Source: CAYOVG01 sp964407285
Lineage (GTDB): Bacteria > Desulfobacterota > Syntrophobacteria > Syntrophobacterales > Syntrophobacteraceae
NCBI GenBank assembly: GCA_964407285.1
Contig: CAYOVG010000028.1
Span: forward strand, 1-32,658
Direction of reading: 5' to 3'
DNA: 32,658 bases
The position numbers and the translations under genes were made by a program. This document shows, one piece after another, positions 8,247 to 15,814 of the stretch. The notes under the pieces are model-generated. The model was not told where the DNA came from and made no database searches. It saw only the letters and a list, made by a program, of their open reading frames with translations. Numbering within the stretch: position 1 is the first letter of the stretch; the number at the start of each line of letters is the position of its first letter.

Positions 8247-8249
8247 CGG
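8168..8249. repeat. Left direct repeat flanking the caspase-lipase cassette
   Basis: An 82-bp segment covering the last 25 codons of DUF502, its TGA and three more bases. It matches 12293-12374 at 79 of 82 positions in the same orientation. The three differences are T8182/C12307, T8191/C12316 and C8231/T12356; 8192-8230 is identical. It resembles an attachment-site duplication produced by integration at the 3' end of a protein gene. Confidence 0.9.
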
Positions 8250-8262
8250 TCGTCCGGGCGCT

Positions 8263-8298
8263 ATCTGCTCCTTTGAACCGGAGCGTCGGAGAGCAGAT
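8263..8298. terminator. Possible hairpin between convergent genes
   Basis: ATCTGCTC (8263-8270) and GAGCAGAT (8291-8298) form an 8-bp stem between the DUF502 stop and the caspase gene stop. A nested alternative GCTCC/GGAGC is possible. There is no T run on either strand, so its role as a terminator is uncertain. Confidence 0.3.
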
Positions 8299-8300
8299 CG

Positions 8301-10757
8301 TCAACGGGCGGGGTCTTCGGAATCACGCGCCTCAGCGCGTCGCAACAGCAGAAAGGCCCGGTCTTCCGGGCTGCATAACCGGTGCAAGGCGCAATTCCAC
8401 TGGGAGTCGATTTCTCCACTTCTCCCCACCTCAGTGTAACGGACGCCGAGGTTATTCAACGCCCTTGCCAGGTCCGGCAGGAATGCCGGGTTTGCCGCCG
8501 CAAGCTCCCTGTAGGTGTTGACCGCCTCCTCCGTGGGGGCCACGGCCTCGTGCCGACGGCCCATCTCACTGTAACGGACGCCGAGGTTACTCAACGCAGT
8601 AGCCAGGTCCGGCAGGAATTCGTTCCCATTCCGTTCCACCAGCTTTCGAAGCAAATCGATCCCGGGACCGCCGGCATCGGCGCAGTGCCGCCAGGTGTAA
8701 CGCCACAGGTAGGTCTGACTCCGGGGAGAATGGCCCGCGGTAAGAAGCTGGAGGTAATGATGGACCAACGCCCCGGCAACCGCAACGGCCGACGACGATT
8801 CCTCCGCCTTCGGCCCCGGAAATGCCCCGGCGCCCGGGCGGAGGTGATCGACCAGCCGCTGGTGCGCCGGCCGGTAAACGGCCCGTCCGTCCTCGCCGCC
8901 CTCCACCACGTACCGTCCCGCTTCGCCCAGAAGCCGGAACACGTCGGAGCGTTCATAGGATGTCTTCGACGGGGAGAGCGCTGTCGCGACCAGCGGCCAG
9001 AGGTCGTCGGGCAACCCCGAACCGTAACTCCACGCAAGCGCGGTGAGCAACTCCCGAGCCGCATGCGGCAGGGGTTCTCCACCCCGGTTGAGCGGGGGCA
9101 TGAGTGAAAGCTCGCGTTCGAAGGCCGCTTCCACACTCCGGTCCAGCAGATTCTCCCACCCGGACTGAGAGGTATCGATCGCGGTGATGCGCAGTTGGGC
9201 GGTGATCACGCGGGCGAGAAGAAACATTCCTTCGCGTTGATCCCCGTTGTGCTGCTCGCCCGCAATCCGCACGACCGCCTCACCCACTCCGGCGGGGTCC
9301 ATTGCGGGCGAGCCGGCATCGTCGGACAAACGCCTGACCACGTAGCGGCCGACGTCCGCTCGCGTCTGCTCGCGCAACGCCTCCGCCCCAAGATCCACGA
9401 CCTCGCGCGCGCCCAACGTCTGCACGAGTGGAAGTCCGCCCGTCGGCTCAGGCAGATCTCGAGTGCTCACCAGCAGTAGGCCCACATCGGCAAGAATTCG
9501 AATGACATCGTCGGCGATGCGCCATGCTTCCGAGCGCGCCTCGTCAAGTCCGTCCACTGCGATGACAGGCTTCCTGCCGCTGCGCCGGATCGCCCCATAC
9601 AGATCGCCACGGTTGCGAGGTCCGGCGGGATTTCGCGGCAGCACTCCACGACGGACCAGTTGCGCGTCGATCGATTCCACCAGGAGTTCCGCCGTGAGAC
9701 CCCGCGCGTGCACGTGGGCATGCACCGAGTTCTCGCCCGGGTCGGCATGCTCGAGGGGGCCGCGGTCGAGAATGCGCTTCCGCTCCCCGGGATTTGACAG
9801 ACTCACAACCCGGCCCACAATGGCGGACTTGCCACTCCCGGCGGGTCCGGTGACTACGAAAACACCCGGATCGCCGTCCCGCAACCAGCGGTCGATCCGT
9901 TCGATCTGGGCTGCGCGGCCGGTGAAGTAAAACCCCTCCTCGCCGGGCTCCACTCCCCGCGCCGCGAGGAGGAGATGCTCAACGATCCGCTCCGGCGCTT
10001 CGGGATTGTAGCATGGGTTCCGGAACATCGCCCAGGCCGACCCTGTCGCGGCGAACTTGGGGGCCTGGTCGGGAACGTCCCATTCCTTGAGCAAGGCGTC
10101 GATCAGATCGTCGCCCCGCACGCCGGCGTTGTGGGCGCTCCAGCGAAGCTGAAGCTCCGGATCTTCGGGGCCTTCCCGCAGCAGCTTCAAGAGCCGCGCA
10201 CCGAACACGCCGTCCCGAGCCCGTTGCAGGTCCATTGCCGAAGCCACGACCCCGAACCATACCCGATTGCCTGCCGGAGGGAGTTCCCGCAGCACGCTGT
10301 CCGCCACCGTCACGGCCGGGAGCGCCCCCGCGCCGGAGTAACAGGTATCGAGGATCAGCAGGATCTGGCCCGCGCCCGTGCGCGCGGCCATGCCGGCAAG
10401 GGAATCGGAGGTCATCAGCGGCGTGCCGCCACGACGGGAGTCTCCGGCGATCAGGTGAAGCTTTCCTTCGGAACTGGGCTCGCCGTGGCCCGACCATAGA
10501 ACGACAAGCGCGCCTCCATTGGCGAGCGCGCCCGGCAGAAGCCCGGACTCAAGCTCGTGAAGCCTGGTTATCAGGACATTCGTGGTGGGATCGCAAATGA
10601 CCGAACTGCGGTATCCATGTGTTTCCAACAAGTCGCGCACTGCCTCGACATCGGGAACGGCCTTCGGGAGCGGATCGAACATGTCGCCATGCTTATAGGC
10701 GCCGACGCCTATCCCCACGTACATGCGACTTTGCTGATCGGAATCGTGGCGAGCCAT
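8301..10757 (-). CDS. Caspase-like protease / NACHT-like P-loop NTPase / TPR protein
   Basis: An 818-residue multidomain protein. Residues 10-250 form a caspase-like (C14) domain with the His-Cys dyad H91 (LWSGHGEP) and C139 (ILDTCYSG). Residues 278-450 are a STAND/NACHT-like NTPase: Walker A GPAGSGKS (304-311), Walker B VIAVDGLDE (398-406) and a STRD sensor-like strand (431-434). A helical region (450-700) leads to one full and one partial TPR (714-785, 45-residue period), then a short arginine-rich tail. There is no signal peptide or membrane helix. The ATG overlaps the lipase stop (TGATG) behind GAGGAG, so the two genes are translationally coupled. Such architectures occur in bacterial conflict and regulated-death modules; that role here is inference. 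The GTG at 10766 is a less likely start. Confidence 0.88.
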   Translation of the reverse strand: MARHDSDQQSRMYVGIGVGAYKHGDMFDPLPKAVPDVEAVRDLLETHGYRSSVICDPTTNVLITRLHELESGLLPGALANGGALVVLWSGHGEPSSEGKLHLIAGDSRRGGTPLMTSDSLAGMAARTGAGQILLILDTCYSGAGALPAVTVADSVLRELPPAGNRVWFGVVASAMDLQRARDGVFGARLLKLLREGPEDPELQLRWSAHNAGVRGDDLIDALLKEWDVPDQAPKFAATGSAWAMFRNPCYNPEAPERIVEHLLLAARGVEPGEEGFYFTGRAAQIERIDRWLRDGDPGVFVVTGPAGSGKSAIVGRVVSLSNPGERKRILDRGPLEHADPGENSVHAHVHARGLTAELLVESIDAQLVRRGVLPRNPAGPRNRGDLYGAIRRSGRKPVIAVDGLDEARSEAWRIADDVIRILADVGLLLVSTRDLPEPTGGLPLVQTLGAREVVDLGAEALREQTRADVGRYVVRRLSDDAGSPAMDPAGVGEAVVRIAGEQHNGDQREGMFLLARVITAQLRITAIDTSQSGWENLLDRSVEAAFERELSLMPPLNRGGEPLPHAARELLTALAWSYGSGLPDDLWPLVATALSPSKTSYERSDVFRLLGEAGRYVVEGGEDGRAVYRPAHQRLVDHLRPGAGAFPGPKAEESSSAVAVAGALVHHYLQLLTAGHSPRSQTYLWRYTWRHCADAGGPGIDLLRKLVERNGNEFLPDLATALSNLGVRYSEMGRRHEAVAPTEEAVNTYRELAAANPAFLPDLARALNNLGVRYTEVGRSGEIDSQWNCALHRLCSPEDRAFLLLRRAEARDSEDPAR
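8425..8626 (-). repeat. 135-bp TPR-encoding tandem repeat (about 1.5 units)
   Basis: The stretch CCAGGTCCGGCAGGAA occurs at 8468 and again at 8603, exactly 135 bp apart, within two near-identical copies of a 45-residue TPR unit (FLPDLA...NLGVRYxExGR). Proteins with this TPR type usually have many copies; only one whole and one partial unit remain, which suggests contraction of the array. Confidence 0.7.
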
Positions 10758-12166
10758 CACGCACACTCCTCATTCCATACCAGCACAGTGCTGGTGACGG
10801 GAGCGACCACCGACGCCGTCGCGCCCACACCTCCCACGGTGATCCGATACGCTCCGGGCCGAAGCGGCTCCAGCGCAGCCCGGCGCACACCGTCAACCGC
10901 CCGGAGCGGCGTTGCGGCGACTCGTCCGCCTCGCTCGTCGGACACGACGGCCTGCAACGCCACGCGCCCGCCGCCGATCACCTCCGCCTCGATGGAAACG
11001 CCTTCCCCCGCGAGCACGAGCGGTTCCGTCCGGACGCCGAGTTCAATCGCGGCAGGCGCTCGATGGATCACGGGACGTGCGCTCAGGATACCCTCGAGTT
11101 CATCGAGAACGGCCCGGTTGCTTTGAAGCGCTCCGTGCTGGTCGGCAACCCGGCGAATGACGGGGCTGTCCGGGAGCGTCGTTTTGGGGGCGGCGGACAG
11201 GCGGGGCACCGTGGCGTCCCCGCCCTCGTCCTCGCCGTCGATCGTCTCCATGGGCATGACCTCGCCTCCGGCGACCCGCGCCGTGGTGAACGTCTTCTGG
11301 CGAATTCCGACGATTGGATGCAGATCCCGGAAATTGTCGGAGCGGGAGCCGGCCGCATCAGCGAGTTCTTCGTGGAACCGCATGGCGTCGGCTACCATGG
11401 CGGCGTCGAGTTCGGGCAGCGTGGTCTCGGTCGTCTTTCTCAGGCCGCCCGGCGACTCGATGCAGGCGTACTCGGGGAGTAGTTGGTGAAGGGAGGGAAG
11501 GCTCCTGGCAAAGCGGGTAAGATCGAGTCCAATACGACCGATGCCTCCGCGCACCCCGTTTATGAGGTTGTCGAGGGCGCTCAGGGCCCCGCGGTAAGGG
11601 GTCCCAAGCGTGATCAGCTTGCGTGTGATTTCGGCCCCGCCCTCCTTCTCGATGTACCAGCGGGCTACGAGTCCGCCCATGGAGTGGCAGATGAAGATGA
11701 CGCGGGCATCCGAGAATACCCCGCCCCGGGAGCGCAAGCGTTCGAGGGCGGGTTCGACGATGCCCTTGAGCCTCCGGCCGTTATAGCGGTTGGAGAGTCT
11801 CCAGTCGTAAGGTATCGGCAGGAGATTGGGGGGCATGCCGCGGCCGTCCGGTCCGGGTCGATTCAGATGGAATCGTTCGCGGAGCCGGTCGAGCAGTACA
11901 TCGTATCCGATATTGGCGCTCCATATGCCCGGCAGGATGTGAAGGTCCGGCATGAGCGCGACGGGCTCTACTCCGTCACCTGGATGTTCGTCCCGAATAC
12001 CCGGCGGTAACGTGAGCTCCTTCAGGCTGCGGCCGAATGTCGCGATAGCCCTTAGAACCGCGCCGGCCGACGGCGCCCAGACAAGTCCGTCTCTCCCGGC
12101 GAGCGTGCTGCCCATGATGCCGGGCAGCACGACAACGAGGTCCCGGACCGCTTCTGTTTTAGCCAT
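10757..12166 (-). CDS. LCAT-like (lecithin:cholesterol acyltransferase fold) lipase/esterase with C-terminal beta domain
   Basis: A 469-residue alpha/beta hydrolase. The N-terminal VVVLPGIMGSTL (11-22) and YDWRLSN (120-126) are hallmarks of the LCAT/PDAT-like family. The nucleophile is S162 in CHSMGG; acid candidate D317 (GDATVP) and His candidate H344 (QHGAL) complete a catalytic triad. Residues about 375-460 look like an immunoglobulin-like beta domain (AGEGVSIEAEV, LRPGAYRITV). There is no signal peptide, so it is probably cytosolic and could act on the inner leaflet. LCAT-family enzymes cleave or transfer acyl chains of glycerolipids; the substrate here is unknown. It is the first gene of the cassette, with a good promoter and AAGGAGATAATGCG before ATG 12166, and is coupled to the caspase gene. 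Probable pairing: lipase effector with protease/NTPase sensor. Confidence 0.85.
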   Translation of the reverse strand: MAKTEAVRDLVVVLPGIMGSTLAGRDGLVWAPSAGAVLRAIATFGRSLKELTLPPGIRDEHPGDGVEPVALMPDLHILPGIWSANIGYDVLLDRLRERFHLNRPGPDGRGMPPNLLPIPYDWRLSNRYNGRRLKGIVEPALERLRSRGGVFSDARVIFICHSMGGLVARWYIEKEGGAEITRKLITLGTPYRGALSALDNLINGVRGGIGRIGLDLTRFARSLPSLHQLLPEYACIESPGGLRKTTETTLPELDAAMVADAMRFHEELADAAGSRSDNFRDLHPIVGIRQKTFTTARVAGGEVMPMETIDGEDEGGDATVPRLSAAPKTTLPDSPVIRRVADQHGALQSNRAVLDELEGILSARPVIHRAPAAIELGVRTEPLVLAGEGVSIEAEVIGGGRVALQAVVSDERGGRVAATPLRAVDGVRRAALEPLRPGAYRITVGGVGATASVVAPVTSTVLVWNEECA

Positions 12167-12207
12167 CGCATTATCTCCTTGTGGAGCATTGAGTGGATTG
12201 AATCAAC

Positions 12208-12236
12208 ACTATATTCAAACGGCGATCAGAACTCAA
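12208..12236 (-). promoter_or_regulatory. Sigma70 promoter of the lipase-caspase cassette
   Basis: On the minus strand TTGAGT (12236-12231) and TATAGT (12213-12208) are separated by 17 bp, close to consensus. The start would fall near 12201. A palindrome GATTGAATC (12196-12204) sits at the predicted start, and a related GATTGAATA occurs upstream at about 12246-12254; these could be operator half-sites. Confidence 0.6.
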
Positions 12237-12292
12237 CAGGAACGTGATTGAATACCGGAACCGACGAGAATGATTATCGGACCCGACCAGCG

Positions 12293-12374
12293 GGCGCTGA
12301 AATGCCCGGGACGCCCCGGAGCGGGATCGGACGATCTGTTGCGCGGGGTTGATTGTGTAAAGGGGCGATGACGG
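12293..12374. repeat. Right direct repeat: orphan copy of the DUF502 3' end
   Basis: An 82-bp second copy of 8168-8249, offset 4125 bp, 79 of 82 identical. Read in frame it still encodes the DUF502 C-terminus (ALKC...VDCVKGR, TGA 12369-12371), with two Leu-to-Pro changes and one silent change. No upstream DUF502 coding precedes it, so it is a non-functional remnant marking the right edge of the cassette. Confidence 0.9.
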
Positions 12375-12560
12375 CTTATGGTGTGTTCAGCCGGCGGAGC
12401 AGTGGAGACCGGCAAACGCCGCCGGTCCGGCCGGACCGGCGGCGCGGATATTGCGCAAGCCGCTGCTTACCAGCATATGCGAGGGTCCTTCCTCGGGATC
12501 ATCCCGTCTTCCAGCCGGACCCGGATGAGTTGGGGACGCCGTGCGCGGCCGTCGGCCTCA
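12375..12560. other. Intergenic region right of the cassette
   Basis: No gene is seen. It contains the 28-bp palindrome at 12417-12444. The plus-strand frames that begin here run antisense into the glycosyltransferase gene and are not credible. Confidence 0.4.
12417..12444. repeat. Perfect 28-bp GC palindrome
   Basis: CGCCGCCGGTCC and its exact complement flank a central GGCC, giving uninterrupted two-fold symmetry. It lies downstream of the glycosyltransferase stop on the minus strand and just right of the direct repeat. No T run follows, so it may be a REP-like element or protein site rather than an intrinsic terminator. Confidence 0.6.
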
Positions 12561-13688
12561 TCAAGCCAACAAAGCCCTCACCGCGCCGGCCGCGGCTTCG
12601 ACGGAGAGTTCGGCCATGCAGACGGGGTTCGGGCATCCGGGGAATCGTCCGAAGTTGTAGCACGGGCTGCATGGGGAGGGGCTCTGGAGGGCCACGGCCC
12701 CGGCCGCGCCCTCGGGGCAAAGGGACCAGTTCGCCGTGGGACCGAAGAGCGCGACCACCGGCTTACCCAGTGCGACGGCCACGTGCAGCGGCGACGAGTC
12801 GTTGGTCACCAGGACGTCCAGGCGGCGGATCAGCGCGGCAAGCTCGCGGAATGTCGTCTTTCCCTTCAGGTTGATGAACTTCACGCCCCGGCGCGCCGCC
12901 CCTTCGGCGATATCGTCCACCTGGGTGTCGCGACCGTCCCCGAGCAGCACGAAAAGGACGCGGTGCGTCCGTGAAAGGTCCGCCAGCAGGTTGACGTAAT
13001 GCCCGACCGGCCAGTGCTTGACGCGGATTTGCTCCAGGGCGTTCCGGCCTCCGCCGGGCGTGACCCCCACGAGACGGCAGCCCTCGAGTTCCCGGGCCGC
13101 CGGCAGGAATCGGTCCGCGGCCCGAAGCTCGTTGGGGTCCAGGAAGAAATCCAGCGCCACGCCGTCGTCGGCTACGCCCAGGGCGCGGACCGGGTCCAGG
13201 TTGATATCGCCCAGGTACCTGCGGCTGTTCATGTCCAGCGGCGCTTTGTGCGTGAGAAGGGGGGCATTGCCGTTCTGTTCGAACCCGGCCAGAAACGGCG
13301 CGTTGAGAAGCAGACCCCACAGGTGGATGATGGGCGATGCATGGAAGAGGATCACCCCGTCCTTCGGGTGCTTTCGCAAGTCGAGCGTGAGGCGCAGGAT
13401 CTTGTCGACCTTCTTCTGAAACCACCATTCCTCGGGAAAGCTTCGGATGGAATCGACATGGGGATTTCCTTCCAGAACCGGCCTGCACCTCTCTCCGACG
13501 ACCATGGTGAGATGCGTTTGCGGCCACGCCTTCTTGACGGCCCGTATGGCCGGAGTGGTCAGGAGCACGTCTCCGATGGCGTGAGTACGAAGCAGCAGCA
13601 CGCTCCGGGGGGGCTCGGAAACCGGTTTGCCGCGCCTGCCGCGGATGTTGCCCAAAACTCCCGCCAGTTCGCTCGAGAAAGACTTCAT
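12561..13688 (-). CDS. Glycosyltransferase family 9 (ADP-heptose:LPS heptosyltransferase-like)
   Basis: A 375-residue GT9 protein. The N-terminal GT-B half has RTHAIGDVLLTTPAI (about 34-48). The C-terminal half has VLLGDGRD, NDSSPLHVAVALGKPVVALFGPT and a late Cys-rich stretch (SPCSPC...GCPNPVC) common in WaaF-like enzymes. The family transfers heptose from ADP-heptose to the LPS inner core at the cytoplasmic face. The ATG at 13688 is preferred over the ORF start at 13850, because the extension overlaps the acyltransferase gene and encodes a purine-rich repeat. Its position 61 bp after an LpxL-like gene on the same strand supports an LPS or lipid A assembly operon. The exact acceptor is unknown. 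Confidence 0.85.
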   Translation of the reverse strand: MKSFSSELAGVLGNIRGRRGKPVSEPPRSVLLLRTHAIGDVLLTTPAIRAVKKAWPQTHLTMVVGERCRPVLEGNPHVDSIRSFPEEWWFQKKVDKILRLTLDLRKHPKDGVILFHASPIIHLWGLLLNAPFLAGFEQNGNAPLLTHKAPLDMNSRRYLGDINLDPVRALGVADDGVALDFFLDPNELRAADRFLPAARELEGCRLVGVTPGGGRNALEQIRVKHWPVGHYVNLLADLSRTHRVLFVLLGDGRDTQVDDIAEGAARRGVKFINLKGKTTFRELAALIRRLDVLVTNDSSPLHVAVALGKPVVALFGPTANWSLCPEGAAGAVALQSPSPCSPCYNFGRFPGCPNPVCMAELSVEAAAGAVRALLA

Positions 13689-13749
13689 CTTCAGGTCCCC
13701 TTCAACTTCCTTGATTCCCTTTGACTTTCTTCGATTTCCTTTGATCTTC
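13689..13749 (-). repeat. Degenerate purine-rich short tandem repeat
   Basis: On the minus strand this intergenic stretch is a run of about 10-11-bp variants such as ATCAAAGGAA, ATCGAAGAAA, GTCAAAGGGA and GTTGAAGGGG. It fills the gap between the two LPS genes and supplies several Shine-Dalgarno-like sequences ahead of ATG 13688. Confidence 0.55.
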
Positions 13750-14667
13750 TCAGGAACCTGCCCGCGCTCCATCCGGTTCCCATTCATCCCAGAAGTGCCA
13801 TTGCCCCGGGGATGCGGCCAGGTACCCTCCCAGCCATGCCGCAAAATCATCCTGCAGCGCTTCCGCGCTCCTGCCCGACTCCAACGGGGGATGGATGCGT
13901 ATCCGGTAAAAACCGCATTTTTCGCGCAAGGCGATGATGGGCACTATGGGAGTCTTGTGGTATTCGGCAAGCCGATAGGGGCCGAGCGGCATCTCCAGGG
14001 GATGTCCCAGGAGCAGGGTTTTGCGGAATTTGCCGATGTGCCGGCCGCCTCCGGTGCCGTCTCCGGCGGTCATGAGCAGCTTGCCGTCCTTGAGCCGGCG
14101 CAGGACCGTTCTGAGATAACCGTCGGCGAAAAAGTGCGTGACGGGCATCATGTGCTCGAGACGGAGCCGCAGCCTGTCCACTGCCCGGCCGATGGTCCTG
14201 ACGCCCATTTTACGGAGTCCCATTTGAGCCATGGGGTATCCCTTGTAGCCCAGGAAAATGAGCGGCAACTGGCTGGGTCCGAAGTGGGAGTGGATCAGCA
14301 CGGCGCCGCGTCCCCGGTCGAGCGCCTTTTGAAGGTGTTCCTCCCCCTCCAGGGTCGCGATCGTGCATATACGGGCATAGTCGAGGCGTGGGACCAGGTT
14401 GATGATGAAACGGTCCGCATAGTAATTTCGAAAGCACGCCCGGACCTCCGCATCCCGCATCCGCGGTTCCATGTCGGGGAACACCTTGGAGAACCGCGCG
14501 TCGAGGAGCGCCCGCTTGGCGGGATAGATCCGATAAGCCAGATCGCCGCACGCTTCGAAGAGGGCGAAGGCGATTCGCGGCGGCATGGACTCGCTGAGCA
14601 GGCGGAAAGGGTACCAGACAACCATTCTGGCAAGGTCTTGAAGAAGATTTTCATGAGCAAGGTTCAT
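13750..14667 (-). CDS. LpxL/HtrB-like lysophospholipid (lipid A) acyltransferase
   Basis: A 305-residue member of the LpxL/LpxM family, which adds secondary acyl chains to lipid A at the inner membrane. It shows a hydrophobic N-terminal anchor-like segment (about 13-50), the LEGEEHLQKALDRGRGAVLIHSHFG core (106-130) and downstream GTGGGRHI and FRKTLLLG segments. The usual catalytic HxxxxD/E reads H128-FGPS-Q133, so the acidic residue is Gln. The ending WHFWDEWEPD (WxFW-like) matches the family tail. The ribosome site before ATG 14667 is poor. It precedes the GT9 gene on the same strand. Either an active variant or a changed specificity is possible. Confidence 0.78.
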   Translation of the reverse strand: MNLAHENLLQDLARMVVWYPFRLLSESMPPRIAFALFEACGDLAYRIYPAKRALLDARFSKVFPDMEPRMRDAEVRACFRNYYADRFIINLVPRLDYARICTIATLEGEEHLQKALDRGRGAVLIHSHFGPSQLPLIFLGYKGYPMAQMGLRKMGVRTIGRAVDRLRLRLEHMMPVTHFFADGYLRTVLRRLKDGKLLMTAGDGTGGGRHIGKFRKTLLLGHPLEMPLGPYRLAEYHKTPIVPIIALREKCGFYRIRIHPPLESGRSAEALQDDFAAWLGGYLAASPGQWHFWDEWEPDGARAGS

Positions 14668-14902
14668 GGCAATGCGCTTCTGTTTCCTGTTTCGTCTTTG
14701 TGCGAGGTGGTCGTCGCCGATTCAAAAATCACGGTACAATAGCACGCCTTCGCACTGCAATCCAGGCAAAAGCGCGTATCCCTGTTGACTCCGCATGCGG
14801 CCATCCGATATATCCTATGCCGTTCGGTCATGTCGCATGCCTTTACAAGACGTGAAGACGTGGCGCCATTCGCTTTCGAGAAAGCAACTCAAGGACTGAT
14901 TG
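14668..14902. other. Divergent promoter region
   Basis: No gene is seen in this 235-bp gap. It holds the candidate hydrolase promoter at 14785-14814, including a CCGCATGCGG palindrome in its spacer, and must also contain the promoter of the minus-strand LPS genes, which I could not place. Confidence 0.4.
14785..14814 (+). promoter_or_regulatory. Candidate promoter of the alpha/beta hydrolase gene
   Basis: TTGACT (14785-14790) and TATATC (14809-14814) have an 18-bp spacer, with the palindrome CCGCATGCGG (14791-14800) directly after the -35. The leader would be about 80 nt. Confidence 0.4.
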
Positions 14903-15766
14903 ATGAACCTGTTGGGAAAATTGAGGGCTCGGATTGGTTGGGCGCTCTCGGGGGGGATTCCCGGCCGAAAGCCGGTTGAGACTTCCAGCAGTGAGCACTG
15001 GATCGATAACCCCGATGGGCCGAAGCTGTACGCCCATGTCCACACTCCCGCATTGCCGGGAATTTATCCGGGAGTGGTGTTCGTTCCGGGCGGGTCGTGC
15101 GCCGGGACGGTTTACGATAAAGGGAGCGGCCTGATGGCCGACGATGTGGCGTCCCTGGGATTTGCCGTTTTGCATTACGATCCGTCGGGCAGGGGAAAGA
15201 CGGGTGGGGAAGAGGACTACTGGGGCCGGAGGCACCAGAAGGAGCTTTCGGTTGTGCTCAACTATTTCCACGGCCTGGGATGCGTGAAGCCGGACAGTAT
15301 CGGCATTCTTTCATTTTCCATCGGTATCTCGATTTGCGCCGGCGCGCTGGCCCGCTACTCGCTCCCGTTCGTAAAGTACCTCTTCGACTGGGAGGGTCCT
15401 TCCAACCGGTTCAATATAACCAGGAACGACACCCACAAGCCTCTCGCCGGCTTCCCGTCATCCGACATCGAGTTCTGGAAGGAGAGAGAGGCGGCGAGAT
15501 TCATCGGGCGCGTCCAATGCGGCTATTTCCGGTATCAGGCGAACAAGGACCATGTTCAGGGGAATTTCAAGGAGCACGCCATCGAACTGGTCAACCTGGC
15601 CACCCGGGGGAACGCCAGGTGGACCCGGATGAACGATAACCCTCCCAACATGCTCTTCAGTGCTGAAAAATCCCGCGACTACCACTGGATACCGTCTCAC
15701 AGGAACCACAAAGGCATGCTGCTGCGGTATCTGCTGCAGATCCAGGCCGGAACGGGAGTCGCCTGA
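14903..15766 (+). CDS. Alpha/beta hydrolase
   Basis: A 287-residue single-domain hydrolase. Strand beta-3 and the oxyanion-hole region are GVVFVPGGSCAG (57-68), then LHYDPSGRGKTGG (90-102). The nucleophile elbow is LSFSIG (136-141) with S139, where the first Gly of GxSxG is Ser. A C-terminal His candidate lies in SHRNHKGM. The acid is not obvious (NKDHV is one option). Such serine hydrolases act on esters or peptides of unknown identity; no signal peptide is clear. I start at ATG 14903 (AGGACTGATTG upstream) rather than the adjoining TTG at 14900. It appears monocistronic, convergent with the small gene that follows. Confidence 0.75.
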   Translation: MNLLGKLRARIGWALSGGIPGRKPVETSSSEHWIDNPDGPKLYAHVHTPALPGIYPGVVFVPGGSCAGTVYDKGSGLMADDVASLGFAVLHYDPSGRGKTGGEEDYWGRRHQKELSVVLNYFHGLGCVKPDSIGILSFSIGISICAGALARYSLPFVKYLFDWEGPSNRFNITRNDTHKPLAGFPSSDIEFWKEREAARFIGRVQCGYFRYQANKDHVQGNFKEHAIELVNLATRGNARWTRMNDNPPNMLFSAEKSRDYHWIPSHRNHKGMLLRYLLQIQAGTGVA

Positions 15767-15814
15767 GAGTCTCGCGGGCCTGTCGGCAGGGTTTCATTCC
15801 GACCTCGGCCGTTC

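Noticed and set aside
8382..9107. Plus-strand frames opposite the caspase gene
   Set aside because: They oppose a gene with intact catalytic and Walker motifs and lack homology features.
8250..12292. Integrase or transposase of the cassette
   Set aside because: Both genes in the interval are accounted for; no recombinase-like frame was found on either strand.
12353..12974. Plus-strand frames starting inside the right direct repeat
   Set aside because: They run antisense into the GT9 gene and are Arg/Pro/Gly-rich shadows.
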